Assembly (NCBI GenBank): GCA_021818955.1
Contig: JAKASR010000005.1
Span: 94,227 to 158,226, forward strand
DNA length: 64,000 nt
Direction: 5' to 3'
Source of the DNA: Acidobacteriota bacterium
GTDB lineage: Bacteria > Acidobacteriota > Terriglobia > Terriglobales > SCQP01
Position 1 is the first letter of the stretch; each line of letters opens with the position of its first letter. Of the stretch, positions 35,617 to 44,370 are shown one piece after another. The notes under the pieces were generated by a model. It had not been told where the DNA came from. It worked only from the letters and a program-made list of their open reading frames with translations, and made no database searches. The translations under genes were made by a program, and so were the position numbers.

Positions 35617-36509
35617 TTCCCCTCTCCTGCCGCGCCCGCGGGCGCGGATTGCGGCGCGCGCGCATCATAGACCCGCCGCGCCGCCTGAAACACCGTTTCC
35701 AGTTCGCGCGTACGCAATTGAAAGCGCAAATGATCGAGTAACTGCTCAAAGGCGCCGAGTGCGGCGGTAATCTCCTCGCCGTTGGTCAGCAGAATATCGC
35801 GCCAGAGCGCATAGGAGCTGCCGGCCAGGCGCAACATATCGCGCAACCCGGAACCGGAATATTGCAAATCCTCCAGATGCCCGCCCAGTTCCTGTTGCAG
35901 CAGCGCGGCCAAGGCGGTGGAGAGCAACTGAGGCAGGTGGCTCAAGCGCGCCATCAGGGCATCGTGGCGTTCAGCCGGCATCCAGGCAACCCGCGCCCCC
36001 AGGCGGGCCAGCATGGTTTCCCAGCGCTGCGCGCGAAGGTCCCCGGCGGCTTCCGGCGCGCCGCAGAGCAGCCAGGGAGCGCCGGTAAACAGCGAGGCGC
36101 GGCTGAACTCCAGTCCGCTACGCTCGCTGCCGGCCAGTGGATGTCCGCCGGCAAACAGCGGAGGCGCGGCCAGCTTAGGCAGGTGGTCGCCGGCGCGCCG
36201 GGCGATTGCCGCCTTCGTGCTGCCCGTATCCGTCACCAGGCTGGTCTCCGGGGCCGCGGCCAGCACCTCCGGTAAAAGATCGAGTATGACTCCCACCGGC
36301 GCCGCCAGCACGACCACCTGCGCCTGGCACGCCCCGGCGAGCGTGGTGGCGGCTTCGGTAATCGCGCCTCTGGCAGCCGCGGCGTCCAGTGCTTCCGGAC
36401 GGTCCCAACCAACCACTCGCGCCACGCCCTGCGCTCGCAATGCCAGGCCAAGCGATCCCCCGATCAGACCTAGCCCGATTAGACCAGCACTTTCCAGCCT
36501 GCTTTCCAC
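35613..36509 (-). CDS. tyrA: Prephenate dehydrogenase
   Basis: A 298-aa NAD-dependent enzyme converting prephenate to 4-hydroxyphenylpyruvate in tyrosine synthesis. The Rossmann motif GLIGLGLIGGSLGLAL opens the protein; VTDTGSTKAAI, and the catalytic His region GGHPLAGSERSGLEFS follow. No chorismate mutase or ACT domain is attached. It heads an operon with the CoA transferase genes. Confidence 0.9.
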   Translation of the reverse strand: MESRLESAGLIGLGLIGGSLGLALRAQGVARVVGWDRPEALDAAAARGAITEAATTLAGACQAQVVVLAAPVGVILDLLPEVLAAAPETSLVTDTGSTKAAIARRAGDHLPKLAAPPLFAGGHPLAGSERSGLEFSRASLFTGAPWLLCGAPEAAGDLRAQRWETMLARLGARVAWMPAERHDALMARLSHLPQLLSTALAALLQQELGGHLEDLQYSGSGLRDMLRLAGSSYALWRDILLTNGEEITAALGAFEQLLDHLRFQLRTRELETVFQAARRVYDARAPQSAPAGAAGEGK

Positions 36510-36562
36510 GCGCTAATCATCGCACAGCCGCCACCCTGGCGTGCATTGAACCCTGGCAAAGG

Positions 36563-36619
36563 CGGCTCAGCCGCTTTTATTTTGCGGCACAGCCGCTTTT
36601 ACTTTTAGGCGCTAACGCT
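36563..36619 (+). repeat. Two tandem dispersed-repeat left ends
   Basis: CGGCTCAGCCGCTTTTATTT (from 36563) and, 2 bp after it ends, CGGCACAGCCGCTTTTACTT running on to AGGCGCTAACGCT (36585-36619). Both are left-end pieces of the family in + orientation. Confidence 0.6.
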
Positions 36620-36677
36620 CGGCCCCCTCAAGCCACGCATCCAACCGCAGATGGGTAGCTTGATGGGAACCCCGACG

Positions 36678-36738
36678 CGGCTCGGCCGCTTTTACTTTTA
36701 GGCGCTAACGCTTGCGCAAAGGTCCGGCCGAAACCGGA
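36678..36738 (+). repeat. Dispersed-repeat left half
   Basis: CGGCTCGGCCGCTTTTACTT continues through AGGCGCTAACGCTTGCGCAA and the hairpin half GGTCCGGCCGAAACCGGA, then diverges. Together with 36563-36619 it fills much of the tyrA-trpD gap (36510-36847); the rest is a probable promoter zone with no recognised site. Confidence 0.65.
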
Positions 36739-36847
36739 TGCATGGCCGCGGGCATGGCTTTAGACGATATTCTGGTTCAACCCTGTTTAACACTTTCCTA
36801 AGCGGTTGCATTGTAAACTGTCAGCTAAAGCCGCCCTTTAACTGCCC

Positions 36848-37918
36848 ATGCTAGCCACCACGCTTCAGTACATCATGGCCGGACACGATCTGGATCGCCA
36901 GCAGGCGCGCGATCTGCTGCAAAGCTTTCTGGCCGGACAGGTGGACGAGGCCCCCATGGCGGCGCTGCTGGTCGCGCTGGCGATGAAAGGCGAGACCGTG
37001 GAAGAGGTCGTTGGCTTTGCTCAGGCCATGCGCGCCGCCGCCCAGCCGTTCCGGCTGATGGAAAAAGATGGGCATCACGCTGCCGGGCACTCCGCGGCCG
37101 ACGAGACTTTTCTTGTGGATACGTGCGGCACCGGCGGCGATGCTTCCGGCACCTTCAACATCTCCACCGCCGCGGCGATCGTGGCCGCCGGCGCCGGTCT
37201 GCGCGTCGCCAAGCATGGCAACCGCTCGATTAGCAGTCATTGCGGCAGCGCCGATGTCATGGAAGCGCTAGGCGTTAATCTTTCGCTGCCGCTCGAAAGT
37301 TTGCGGCAATGCCTGGATCAGGTCGGCATGGTGTTTCTTTTCGCTCCCCATCTGCACCTGGCCATGCGTTACGTGCAGCCTGTCCGCCGGCAACTACGAG
37401 TACGAACGGTTTTTAACCTGCTCGGCCCCTTGACAAATCCGGCGCAGGCGCGCGCCCAGGTGGTGGGCGTATATTCTCCCGCGCTGACCCAAACGCTTGC
37501 CCAAGCTTTGGGCGAGTTGGGGGTCGAGCGCGCCTTTGTGGTGCATGGCGAAGATGGACTCGACGAGATCACCACCACGGGCGATACCCTGGTTGCCGAG
37601 TTGCGCCAGGGGAAAGTGACCAGCTATAAACTCGACGCGCGCCAGTACGGCATACCCCGCGCTCAAGCCTCCGACCTGGCCGGCGGCAATGCCCAGGAAA
37701 ACGCTAAGGCAATGGTTGAAGTATTGGAAGGCAAACCAGGATCCAAGTTAGACATCGTGCTTTTAAATTCCGCCGCTGTGCTGGTTGCCGGCGGCCGCGC
37801 TCCCGGCCTGCAGGAAGGGTTGCAATTAGCCCGCGCCTCAATCGAATCCGGACAGGCCCGCCAGAAGCTGCGCCAGTTGGCGGAGTTCACCCAGCAGGCT
37901 CGCGTCAATTCGCTTTAG
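36848..37918 (+). CDS. trpD: Anthranilate phosphoribosyltransferase
   Basis: A 356-aa enzyme joining anthranilate to phosphoribosyl pyrophosphate in tryptophan synthesis. The PRPP site CGTGGDASGTFNIST, KHGNRSISSHCGSADV, and NLLGPLTNPA are clear. It stands alone; no other trp gene is adjacent. Its last 4 bp overlap the convergent GNAT gene. Confidence 0.94.
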   Translation: MLATTLQYIMAGHDLDRQQARDLLQSFLAGQVDEAPMAALLVALAMKGETVEEVVGFAQAMRAAAQPFRLMEKDGHHAAGHSAADETFLVDTCGTGGDASGTFNISTAAAIVAAGAGLRVAKHGNRSISSHCGSADVMEALGVNLSLPLESLRQCLDQVGMVFLFAPHLHLAMRYVQPVRRQLRVRTVFNLLGPLTNPAQARAQVVGVYSPALTQTLAQALGELGVERAFVVHGEDGLDEITTTGDTLVAELRQGKVTSYKLDARQYGIPRAQASDLAGGNAQENAKAMVEVLEGKPGSKLDIVLLNSAAVLVAGGRAPGLQEGLQLARASIESGQARQKLRQLAEFTQQARVNSL

Positions 37919-38892
37919 CTCGTTTTACTCTTCTCCCACACATAGGCGTCGAAATCACGCCAGTTCACATAGCCCAGGCTGTGATAGAGCGCCACCGCGG
38001 CGGCATTGCTGGTGGTTACGGTCAGAGTGCTGACGCGATAACCGTGCTGGCGCAGGCTGTCGAGGGCGGCGCAGAGCAACCGCCGCCCCAATCCCTTGCC
38101 GCGCGCCTGATGCAGCACGCAAATTTGGGTGATGTGCGCAACGCGTTCTTCGACGCGCGAGACCAACACCAGTCCGGCCAGCCTGCCGTTGCCCAGCCGC
38201 GCCTGCCACGAGCATTCCGGAGCGAAGATTCCGCAGCCGGGAAACCGGGTCACATTATGCAAAAAGCGCAACGCCCCGGCGCGGGTGCGGTAATGATCGT
38301 TGATTTCGGAATCCACGCTGCCGGAATAGGCAAGATGGATCAACTCCGCCGCCGGCTCCAGGCCATCATTCCAGAGTTCCAGCATCGCCGCCGAGGAGGC
38401 ATGCACGCGATCCGGGCAGGCGCGAGCCGGGCAGGCGGCGGGGCCCAGGTCGAGGCGCAGAAAACATCGGGGATAGACACGAAACCCTAGCGCCAGAAAT
38501 TCCGGGCGCAGGTCGTGCGGGCGGAAGGGCATCAATTGCGCTTCGATTCGCTCCAGTCCGGGCGTAGCCTGTAAAGTTTCGAGCATGGCGGCCAGCAGGC
38601 GGCGCTCGCGCAAACGTTGGGCATCGCGCCAGGCCGGCAAAACGAATAAATCGCCCAGGATCGCTTTATCATCCTCAGCCAGATAAAACCCATAGCCGCG
38701 CGCGGCCCCGCGGCCAGAGTCCTCGACCAGTCCATAGCCGGAGAGCGCTCGCGCCGTCAGATACTGCCGGATCAGGCTCAGCGATGAACTGTAATCCCAG
38801 AGCAGCTCGCGCCGCCATTCCTCCACTTCCGCCGATAACAGCGGCTCCAGTTGCGCCGGCCGCAAATGGCGCAGATCGAGCAGTTCCTCCAT
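37915..38892 (-). CDS. GNAT-family N-acetyltransferase
   Basis: The protein is 325 aa with the functional GNAT domain in the C-terminal half: VAHITQICVLHQARGKGLGRRLLCAAL (acetyl-CoA binding loop) and TVTTSNAAAVALYHSLGYV. The N-terminal half is a degenerate second GNAT-like module (DLFVLPAWRDAQRLRERRLL). Substrate unknown. Confidence 0.82.
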   Translation of the reverse strand: MEELLDLRHLRPAQLEPLLSAEVEEWRRELLWDYSSSLSLIRQYLTARALSGYGLVEDSGRGAARGYGFYLAEDDKAILGDLFVLPAWRDAQRLRERRLLAAMLETLQATPGLERIEAQLMPFRPHDLRPEFLALGFRVYPRCFLRLDLGPAACPARACPDRVHASSAAMLELWNDGLEPAAELIHLAYSGSVDSEINDHYRTRAGALRFLHNVTRFPGCGIFAPECSWQARLGNGRLAGLVLVSRVEERVAHITQICVLHQARGKGLGRRLLCAALDSLRQHGYRVSTLTVTTSNAAAVALYHSLGYVNWRDFDAYVWEKSKTS

Positions 38893-38949
38893 GTATGGAA
38901 TGCTACAACTTCCCGCCTGGCGGCGCGTAAAGCCGCGGCGCCGCCGCGC

Positions 38950-40440
38950 TTAGCCCAGCTTCCATGGAGCGCGATAATGGGCGGCCAGAAGCGCGCGCGC
39001 CGCGGCGCTGCCGCGCGTCAGTTGCCGCCGTTGCGAATCCCATTCCAGACGTTCGCCGGTGCGATAAGCGACATTGCCCAGCAGGCAGGTCGTGGTCGAA
39101 TCCATGCCGATTTCGATATCGCTGATCGGGCGCTGGCGCGTGCGCACGCATTCAAGAAAATTAGCCACATGCCGGAAATGCGAACCTTCGACATTCCCCA
39201 TTGCCGCCGCCTCCGTAAATGGGGCGGAGCGCAATGCGGTTGGATATTGGTTCGGCATCGCCGGCGTGCGTTTTTCCGGAATCAATTTGAGCCCGGAACG
39301 GTCCACGAAAAGCGTGCCATCGGTGCCATGAAACTCGATGCCGTAGCTTTTGCCATACATGGAATTGGCATTGCACAAGCGGTTTTCGTAGGTCACCACG
39401 CAGCCGTGATCGTGGTGGACCGGCGGCCCGGCAGGCCGGCCGGTGGGGCCCGGCTCGGCGATATTGGAAGCGTCGTAAGGATAAGGCGGGAAGCGGTATT
39501 CGTAGGTGACCTGCAGGGTGTCGGGGGTTTCGCGATTGTCCTGGAGCAGGTATTTGCCGCCGCTGGCGGTGATGACGCCGGGGCCCTGGGCGCGCAACGC
39601 CCATTGCACGATATCGAGCAGGTGAACGCCCCAATCGGTCATCCAGCCGCCGGCGTAATCCCAGAAATAACGGAAGGTGGACCAGCGGCCCGGCGGATAG
39701 CCGGGCCAGTGCGTCAGCGGCTCGGGCGAGGGCCCGAAGCGGTTCCAATTGAAAGGATGCGCCGGCGCCGGACCTTGCCACATCTCCCAATCCAGCCCCG
39801 CGGGCGGGTTGGTATCGGGCGGGTTGCCGATGCCTAGCGGATACTCATTGGTGTAGTTCCAGGTGCGGGCGAAAGTGACTTTGCCGATTTGCCCCGCCCA
39901 CACCAGTTCCACCGCTTTTTGAAAAATCGAGGCGGAGCGCTGCTGCGTGCCCACCTGCACCACGCGCCCGGTGCGCCGCGCCACCGCCAGCATGCGATGC
40001 CCCTCTTCCACCCGGACGCAAATCGGCTTTTCGACATAGACATCCTTGCCCGCCTCGCATGCCTGTATGGTCATCAGCGGATGCCAATGATCGGGCGAGC
40101 CGACGATAATCACGTCAATGTCTTTGCGATCGAGCACATGACGGTAATCGTGATAGCCACGCGCCGGAATTGCCGTCAGGCCAAGGCGTTGCGACTGCGT
40201 TCTGGCCTGGCTTAAGCCCCGGTTCAAATGGGGCTCATACACGTCGCACACCGCGGCGATCTCGACATTGCCCTGGCGGATGTGGTCGAGCATGTCATAG
40301 GTACCCTGCCGGCCGGCGCCCAGCAAGGCGGCAACGATGGTGTCATTGGCTCCCAGCGGAGCGGTGGCGGAGCGCCGACGCGGTCCCAGCGCGGCCGCCG
40401 CCGCGGAAGCGGCCAGAAATTCACGGCGTGTGGTGTTCAT
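38950..40440 (-). CDS. TAT-exported Gfo/Idh/MocA oxidoreductase
   Basis: A 496-aa protein starting MNTTRREFLAASAAAAALGP, a twin-arginine signal. The NAD-binding GAGRQGTYDML and IIVGSPDHWHPLMTIQACEAGKDVYVEKPI (EKP motif) follow, and the C-terminal domain has the WxxGWMTDWGVHLLD-like YAGGWMTDWGVHLLDIVQW. Such proteins act on sugars or sugar derivatives, often glycosidic cleavage, in the periplasm. Substrate unknown. Confidence 0.88.
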   Translation of the reverse strand: MNTTRREFLAASAAAAALGPRRRSATAPLGANDTIVAALLGAGRQGTYDMLDHIRQGNVEIAAVCDVYEPHLNRGLSQARTQSQRLGLTAIPARGYHDYRHVLDRKDIDVIIVGSPDHWHPLMTIQACEAGKDVYVEKPICVRVEEGHRMLAVARRTGRVVQVGTQQRSASIFQKAVELVWAGQIGKVTFARTWNYTNEYPLGIGNPPDTNPPAGLDWEMWQGPAPAHPFNWNRFGPSPEPLTHWPGYPPGRWSTFRYFWDYAGGWMTDWGVHLLDIVQWALRAQGPGVITASGGKYLLQDNRETPDTLQVTYEYRFPPYPYDASNIAEPGPTGRPAGPPVHHDHGCVVTYENRLCNANSMYGKSYGIEFHGTDGTLFVDRSGLKLIPEKRTPAMPNQYPTALRSAPFTEAAAMGNVEGSHFRHVANFLECVRTRQRPISDIEIGMDSTTTCLLGNVAYRTGERLEWDSQRRQLTRGSAAARALLAAHYRAPWKLG

Positions 40441-40518
40441 AGCGCCCGATTGTGCGCGTTTTCCCGTCCTTTATGCAAGCTGTAAGCGCGCCCGGGACAT
40501 TCAATTTATGCCGGCAGG

Positions 40519-40594
40519 CGGCTCGGCCGCTTTTACTTTAAGGCGCTGGCGCTTTCGCAAGCATCGGCCGAAGCCGGACGCTTTGCGAAAACTC
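40519..40594 (+). repeat. Dispersed-repeat left half
   Basis: CGGCTCGGCCGCTTTTACTT starts the copy, then AAGGCGCTGGCGCTTTCGCAA and the variant hairpin CGGCCGAAGCCGGACGCTTTGCGAA. It lies between the two divergent Gfo/Idh/MocA genes. Bases 40595-40662 lead to the second oxidoreductase. Confidence 0.65.
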
Positions 40595-40662
40595 AAGGCA
40601 TGAAGACTTGGCGATGAGCGCTTTGCCTACATCTGGCGGAGGGAAGCTGATAGCGTAATAAC

Positions 40663-41676
40663 ATGCTTCGTTTTGGCATTCTCGGATTCGGGCTGCATGG
40701 CGACCGGCGGCTGATGCCGGGCTTTGCCCGCGCCCGGCGCTCCCAGGTTACGGCCATCTCCCGCCGCAGCATGGAAAAAGCCCGCGCCACCGCGGAGCGC
40801 TATGGCATTCCCCAGGCTTTCGACTCCAAGCTCGAACTTTGCCGTTCGAATGAGGTGGATGCGATCTTCATCGCCACCCCGAATGCCGAGCATTGCGCCG
40901 ACACTTTGCTCGCGCTGGAATGCGGCAAGCCGGTGCTTTGCGAAAAACCCATGGCGATGAACGCGGAAGAAGCGGCGCGCATGGTTCACGCCGCGCGCCA
41001 GGCTCGCTTGCCGCTCGGCATCGCTCAGGTTTTCCGCTTCGAGCAGAGCGTCGGACGGCTGCGGCGGCGGGTGGCCGCGGGCGATATCGGCCGTCCGGTG
41101 TTTGCGCGCGCCGAATTCTCTTACTGGGGCGTCGGCCATCCCCGCGCCTGGCTGCTGCAGCGCTCGCTTTCCGGCGGCGGCCCCATTGCCGACGTGGGCG
41201 TGCATTGCCTCGACGCCTTGCGCTATGTGCTCGATAACGAGATCGTGCGCCTAGCCGCTCTGGGGCATAATGACCGCCGCTCCGGCGAAGTGGAAGCCGC
41301 CGCCGCGCTCGCGCTTGAATTCCACTCCGGCTGCCTGGGCGCAGTTCTGGTTTCCCTGCGCGCCGGCTATCGCACCCCGTTCGAGATCGTTGGAGAAGCC
41401 GGCGTGTTGAGCGCCGACGATGGGCTGACCGTGGACCACCCCATCGAAATCGTCTGCCGGCGCGGCGATCGTATCGAGCGCGAGACCGTGGATAATTCCG
41501 ACACATATGCCCGCCAGGTCGATGCCTTTGCCGCCACCGTGGAAGATGGAATTCCCTTTCCTGCGCCGGGAGAGGAAGGCTGGCGCAATCAGGTGCTGCT
41601 CGACGCCGCTTACGAAAGCATCGGCTCCGGCCAGACGATCCGGATTCAATCCGCCGCCCTTAAAACCGCTTTATAA
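40663..41676 (+). CDS. Cytoplasmic Gfo/Idh/MocA oxidoreductase
   Basis: A 337-aa protein with GILGFGLHGDRRLMPGFA (Rossmann), ATPNAEHCADTLLALECGKPVLCEKP (EKP with the catalytic Lys) and the C-terminal GGGPIADVGVHCLDALRYV. No signal peptide. It is divergent from the exported homologue; the pair may act on related sugar compounds outside and inside the cell. Confidence 0.88.
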   Translation: MLRFGILGFGLHGDRRLMPGFARARRSQVTAISRRSMEKARATAERYGIPQAFDSKLELCRSNEVDAIFIATPNAEHCADTLLALECGKPVLCEKPMAMNAEEAARMVHAARQARLPLGIAQVFRFEQSVGRLRRRVAAGDIGRPVFARAEFSYWGVGHPRAWLLQRSLSGGGPIADVGVHCLDALRYVLDNEIVRLAALGHNDRRSGEVEAAAALALEFHSGCLGAVLVSLRAGYRTPFEIVGEAGVLSADDGLTVDHPIEIVCRRGDRIERETVDNSDTYARQVDAFAATVEDGIPFPAPGEEGWRNQVLLDAAYESIGSGQTIRIQSAALKTAL

Positions 41677-41720
41677 AAAAAGCCGCCCATGAAAATTCGG
41701 AAATCATTCCCGGCTGCCAG

Positions 41721-41908
41721 CGGCTCAGCCGCTTTTACTTTTAGGCGCTGACGCTTTCGCAAAGGTCCGGCCGAAACCGGACGCTTTGCGAATACTCATG
41801 GCTGCCGAAAGTTTATTGTCGTTAATAAACGCGGGACCTTATAGGAACCCCGCGCTTCGGCCTGCGATTTCGGACGAAAACTGCTGTCCGACTCGGCCGT
41901 TAACGCTT
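41721..41908 (+). repeat. 188-bp dispersed repeat, full copy 1
   Basis: From CGGCTCAGCCGCTTTTACTT to CTCGGCCGTTAACGCTT. Same length as the copy at 44149 with four base differences (98% identity by eye). Internal structures include the palindrome CGGCTCAGCCG, a 13-bp bulged hairpin (CGCAAAGGTCCGG with CCGGACGCTTTGCG), GCGGG/CCCGC arms and CGGAC/GTCCG arms. It precedes the first VWFA gene. Confidence 0.88.
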
Positions 41909-42028
41909 CTGGAAACAGGAAACTCATGCCCGGCATCGCTTGTATTTGAAAGCTTGAGTGCTACAATTTTTACCAGCGCAAGAGGCGAAACGTTGCAACC
42001 TGGTTCGAGGTCAAAAGCCAGAAGAATT

Positions 42029-43096
42029 TTGTCGCGCGCTGGCCTGCTCAGGTCACTGGCCGGTTCTCTGTCTGTTTTTCTGCCGCTGATCCTGCTGCTC
42101 TGGGTGCACCCGCTTCGACTGAAGGCCCAAGCCACCAATAACAACAGCGGGCATCCGGCGGTGCACGTCCAGGTGCGTCCCAACCCCATGCCCGCGCCGG
42201 CGCCCGCCCCGCCCCCGCCATCGCCGCCGGCCACGCGTGCGGGAACCGCCATTCCCGAATTTCATCGCGTAGTCAATATGGTGCTGGTTCCGGTGACGGT
42301 CACCGATCCGCTCGGACGCCTGGTCACCGGCCTTGATGCCAGCCAGTTCCGGGTTTTTGAAGACCATGTCAAGCAGCGCATCGTCAGCTTTTCCACCGCC
42401 GATACCCCCATTTCCGTCGGTATTATCTTCGATGTCAGCGGCAGCATGGGCGACAAGATCAACAAATCGCGAGCCGCGGTGCGCGCGTTTCTGGAAACGG
42501 CCAATCCCAGCGATCAGTTTTTCGTCATCGCCTTCAGCAACACTCCCCATCTGATCTGCGATTTCAGCAGCAACATCAATAAAATCGAGGGGCGCCTCGA
42601 CTTCATTACTCCCGGAGGGCGCACCGCGCTGCTCGATTCCATTTACCTGGGGCTGGAAAAGATGCGCTATGCGCGCTATCCCCGCAAAGCCCTGCTGATC
42701 ATCTCCGACGGCGGCGACAATCACAGCCGCTACACCAGCAATGAAGTGAGGAGCGCGGTCCGGGAAAGCGACTGCCAGATTTACTCGATTGGCGTCTTCG
42801 ACCCGGCCGCCGACCGCGCCACGCCGGAAGAACGCGCCGGCCCCGCACTGCTCAACGAGATTGCCAACACCTCCGGCGGGCGCATGTTCCCCTTGCGCGA
42901 TTTGGACGAGTTGCCCGACGTGGCTTCCAAAATCGGGGTGGCCCTGCGTAATGAATACCTGATCGGCTACGACCCCAGCGATCCGGTGGCCAATGGCAAA
43001 TGGCGCCACATCCAAGTCAAGCTCAATCCCCCGCCGGGGCTGCCCCCGTTATCCGTTCGCGCCAAGGAGGGCTACTATGCCCCCGGCCCGCATTAA
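42029..43096 (+). CDS. VWFA-domain protein, acidobacterial type, first of pair
   Basis: From the TTG at 42029 the product has 355 aa. A signal/membrane segment (LSVFLPLILLLW) and a Pro/Ala-rich linker (PMPAPAPAPPPPSPP) come first, followed by a conserved MVLVPVTVTDPLGRLVTGLD strand. The VWA domain has a complete MIDAS DVSGSMG, then TPGGRTALLD and ISDGGDN. The C-terminal KEGYYAPG is typical of acidobacterial VWFA proteins. An ATG at 41798 inside the repeat is an alternative but would put repeat sequence into the protein. Likely an exported metal-dependent protein-binding protein. Confidence 0.82.
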   Translation: MSRAGLLRSLAGSLSVFLPLILLLWVHPLRLKAQATNNNSGHPAVHVQVRPNPMPAPAPAPPPPSPPATRAGTAIPEFHRVVNMVLVPVTVTDPLGRLVTGLDASQFRVFEDHVKQRIVSFSTADTPISVGIIFDVSGSMGDKINKSRAAVRAFLETANPSDQFFVIAFSNTPHLICDFSSNINKIEGRLDFITPGGRTALLDSIYLGLEKMRYARYPRKALLIISDGGDNHSRYTSNEVRSAVRESDCQIYSIGVFDPAADRATPEERAGPALLNEIANTSGGRMFPLRDLDELPDVASKIGVALRNEYLIGYDPSDPVANGKWRHIQVKLNPPPGLPPLSVRAKEGYYAPGPH

Positions 43097-44045
43097 CGCC
43101 GGGCATCGCGCCTGGGAACGCGGCCTGGGGTTGGCGCTGCTGGCCCTGGGACTGGCGGCGGCGGCGCGCGCCCAGGCGGCTCCGCCTTTTAAATTTCATG
43201 CGCGAGTGCGCGAGGTGCTGGTCCAGGTCACCGTGCTGGGCAAGAAAAACCGGCCGGTCAACAACCTCACCGAAAACGATTTTCAAGTGCTGGAAAACGG
43301 GGTGCCGCAAAAACTCGATTATTTCGAGCACTCCGACGCCCCGGTTTCCGTCGGGCTGTTGATCGACAATAGCGGCAGCATGAGCAACAAGCGCGCCGCG
43401 GTCGAAGCCGCCGCCCTGGCGTTCATCCACGACAGCAACCCGCAAGACGAAATATTCGTGGTGAACTTCAACGAGATCCCTTATCTTGACGCGCCCTTCA
43501 CCAACCAGATCAGCGTGCTGCAACACGCGCTCGACCGCATCGAATCCAGCGGCGGCACGGCGCTCTATGACGCTACCGTCGCCTCGCTCGATGAGCTCAG
43601 CCTGCATGGCAAGAACCAGAAACGGGCGCTGTTGATCGTTACCGACGGCGAAGACGACGATAGCGAGTACACCCTGGAGCAGACCATTCGCGCCGCGGAA
43701 AAGGAAAAGAACGCGCCGATGATCTACTGCATCGGCATTCTGGCGCACGACAATACCGGCGGCGCGCGCAAACGCGCCATGCGCGCGCTCAAGGCGCTCT
43801 CCAAGGCCACCGGCGGCCTGGCTTATTTTCCCAAGCATCTCAACCAGGTGGCCTACTACACTCGCCTGATCGCCTCCGAAATGCGCCAGCAGTACACCAT
43901 GACGTACGTCTCCAACCAGCACACCCCCGGCTATCGCTCCATCAAAGTGCTGGTGCATCCTTCGAAAAAGCAAAAACTCCGCGTTATCGCCCGTTCCGGC
44001 TACTATCCTCATGCCGCCGGCGCCGATGTCGCCAGCAGCCGGTAA
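43077..44045 (+). CDS. VWFA-domain protein, acidobacterial type, second of pair
   Basis: The ATG at 43077 is fixed by AAGGAGG at 43064-43070, 6 bp upstream; the gene overlaps the first VWFA gene by 20 bp. 322 aa: signal peptide (ALLALGLAAAARAQA), FHARVREVLVQVTVLGKKNRPVNNLTENDFQVLENG, MIDAS DNSGSMS, SSGGTALYDA, VTDGEDDDSEYT, and a C-terminal ARSGYYP. It probably works with its neighbour as an exported pair. Confidence 0.88.
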   Translation: MPPARINAGHRAWERGLGLALLALGLAAAARAQAAPPFKFHARVREVLVQVTVLGKKNRPVNNLTENDFQVLENGVPQKLDYFEHSDAPVSVGLLIDNSGSMSNKRAAVEAAALAFIHDSNPQDEIFVVNFNEIPYLDAPFTNQISVLQHALDRIESSGGTALYDATVASLDELSLHGKNQKRALLIVTDGEDDDSEYTLEQTIRAAEKEKNAPMIYCIGILAHDNTGGARKRAMRALKALSKATGGLAYFPKHLNQVAYYTRLIASEMRQQYTMTYVSNQHTPGYRSIKVLVHPSKKQKLRVIARSGYYPHAAGADVASSR

Positions 44046-44148
44046 TTTTTAAATTTTTCTGTTTCCAGACCTCTATCCACAATTTTTAATTCTTAATCCG
44101 CGGCGCACCGCGCCTTTCGGCTGACCCGCAAGGCGCGATGTCTGTATG

Positions 44149-44336
44149 CGGCTCAGCCGCTTTTACTTTTAGGCGCTGACGCTTTCGCACAGGTCCGGCC
44201 GAAACCGGACGCTTTGCGAATACTCATGGCTACCGAAAGTTTATTGTCGTTAATAGGCGCGGGACCTTATAGGAACCCCGCGCTTCGGCCTGCGATTTCG
44301 GACGAAAACTGCTGTCCGACTCGGCCGTTAACGCTT
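44149..44336 (+). repeat. 188-bp dispersed repeat, full copy 2
   Basis: Same boundaries and orientation as copy 1 (four substitutions: one in the GCACAG, one in CTACCG and two in AATAGGCG). It lies between the second VWFA gene and the sedolisin gene. The rest of the gap (44046-44148 and 44337-44370) is AT-rich and shows nothing else. Confidence 0.88.
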
Positions 44337-44370
44337 TTCGTTTTCGATCTTCCGTTTTCTAGTTTCTGTT

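Noticed and set aside
41721-44336. Composite transposon carrying the VWFA genes
   Set aside because: The flanking repeats encode no transposase and other copies of the repeat occur alone; no target-site duplication seen.
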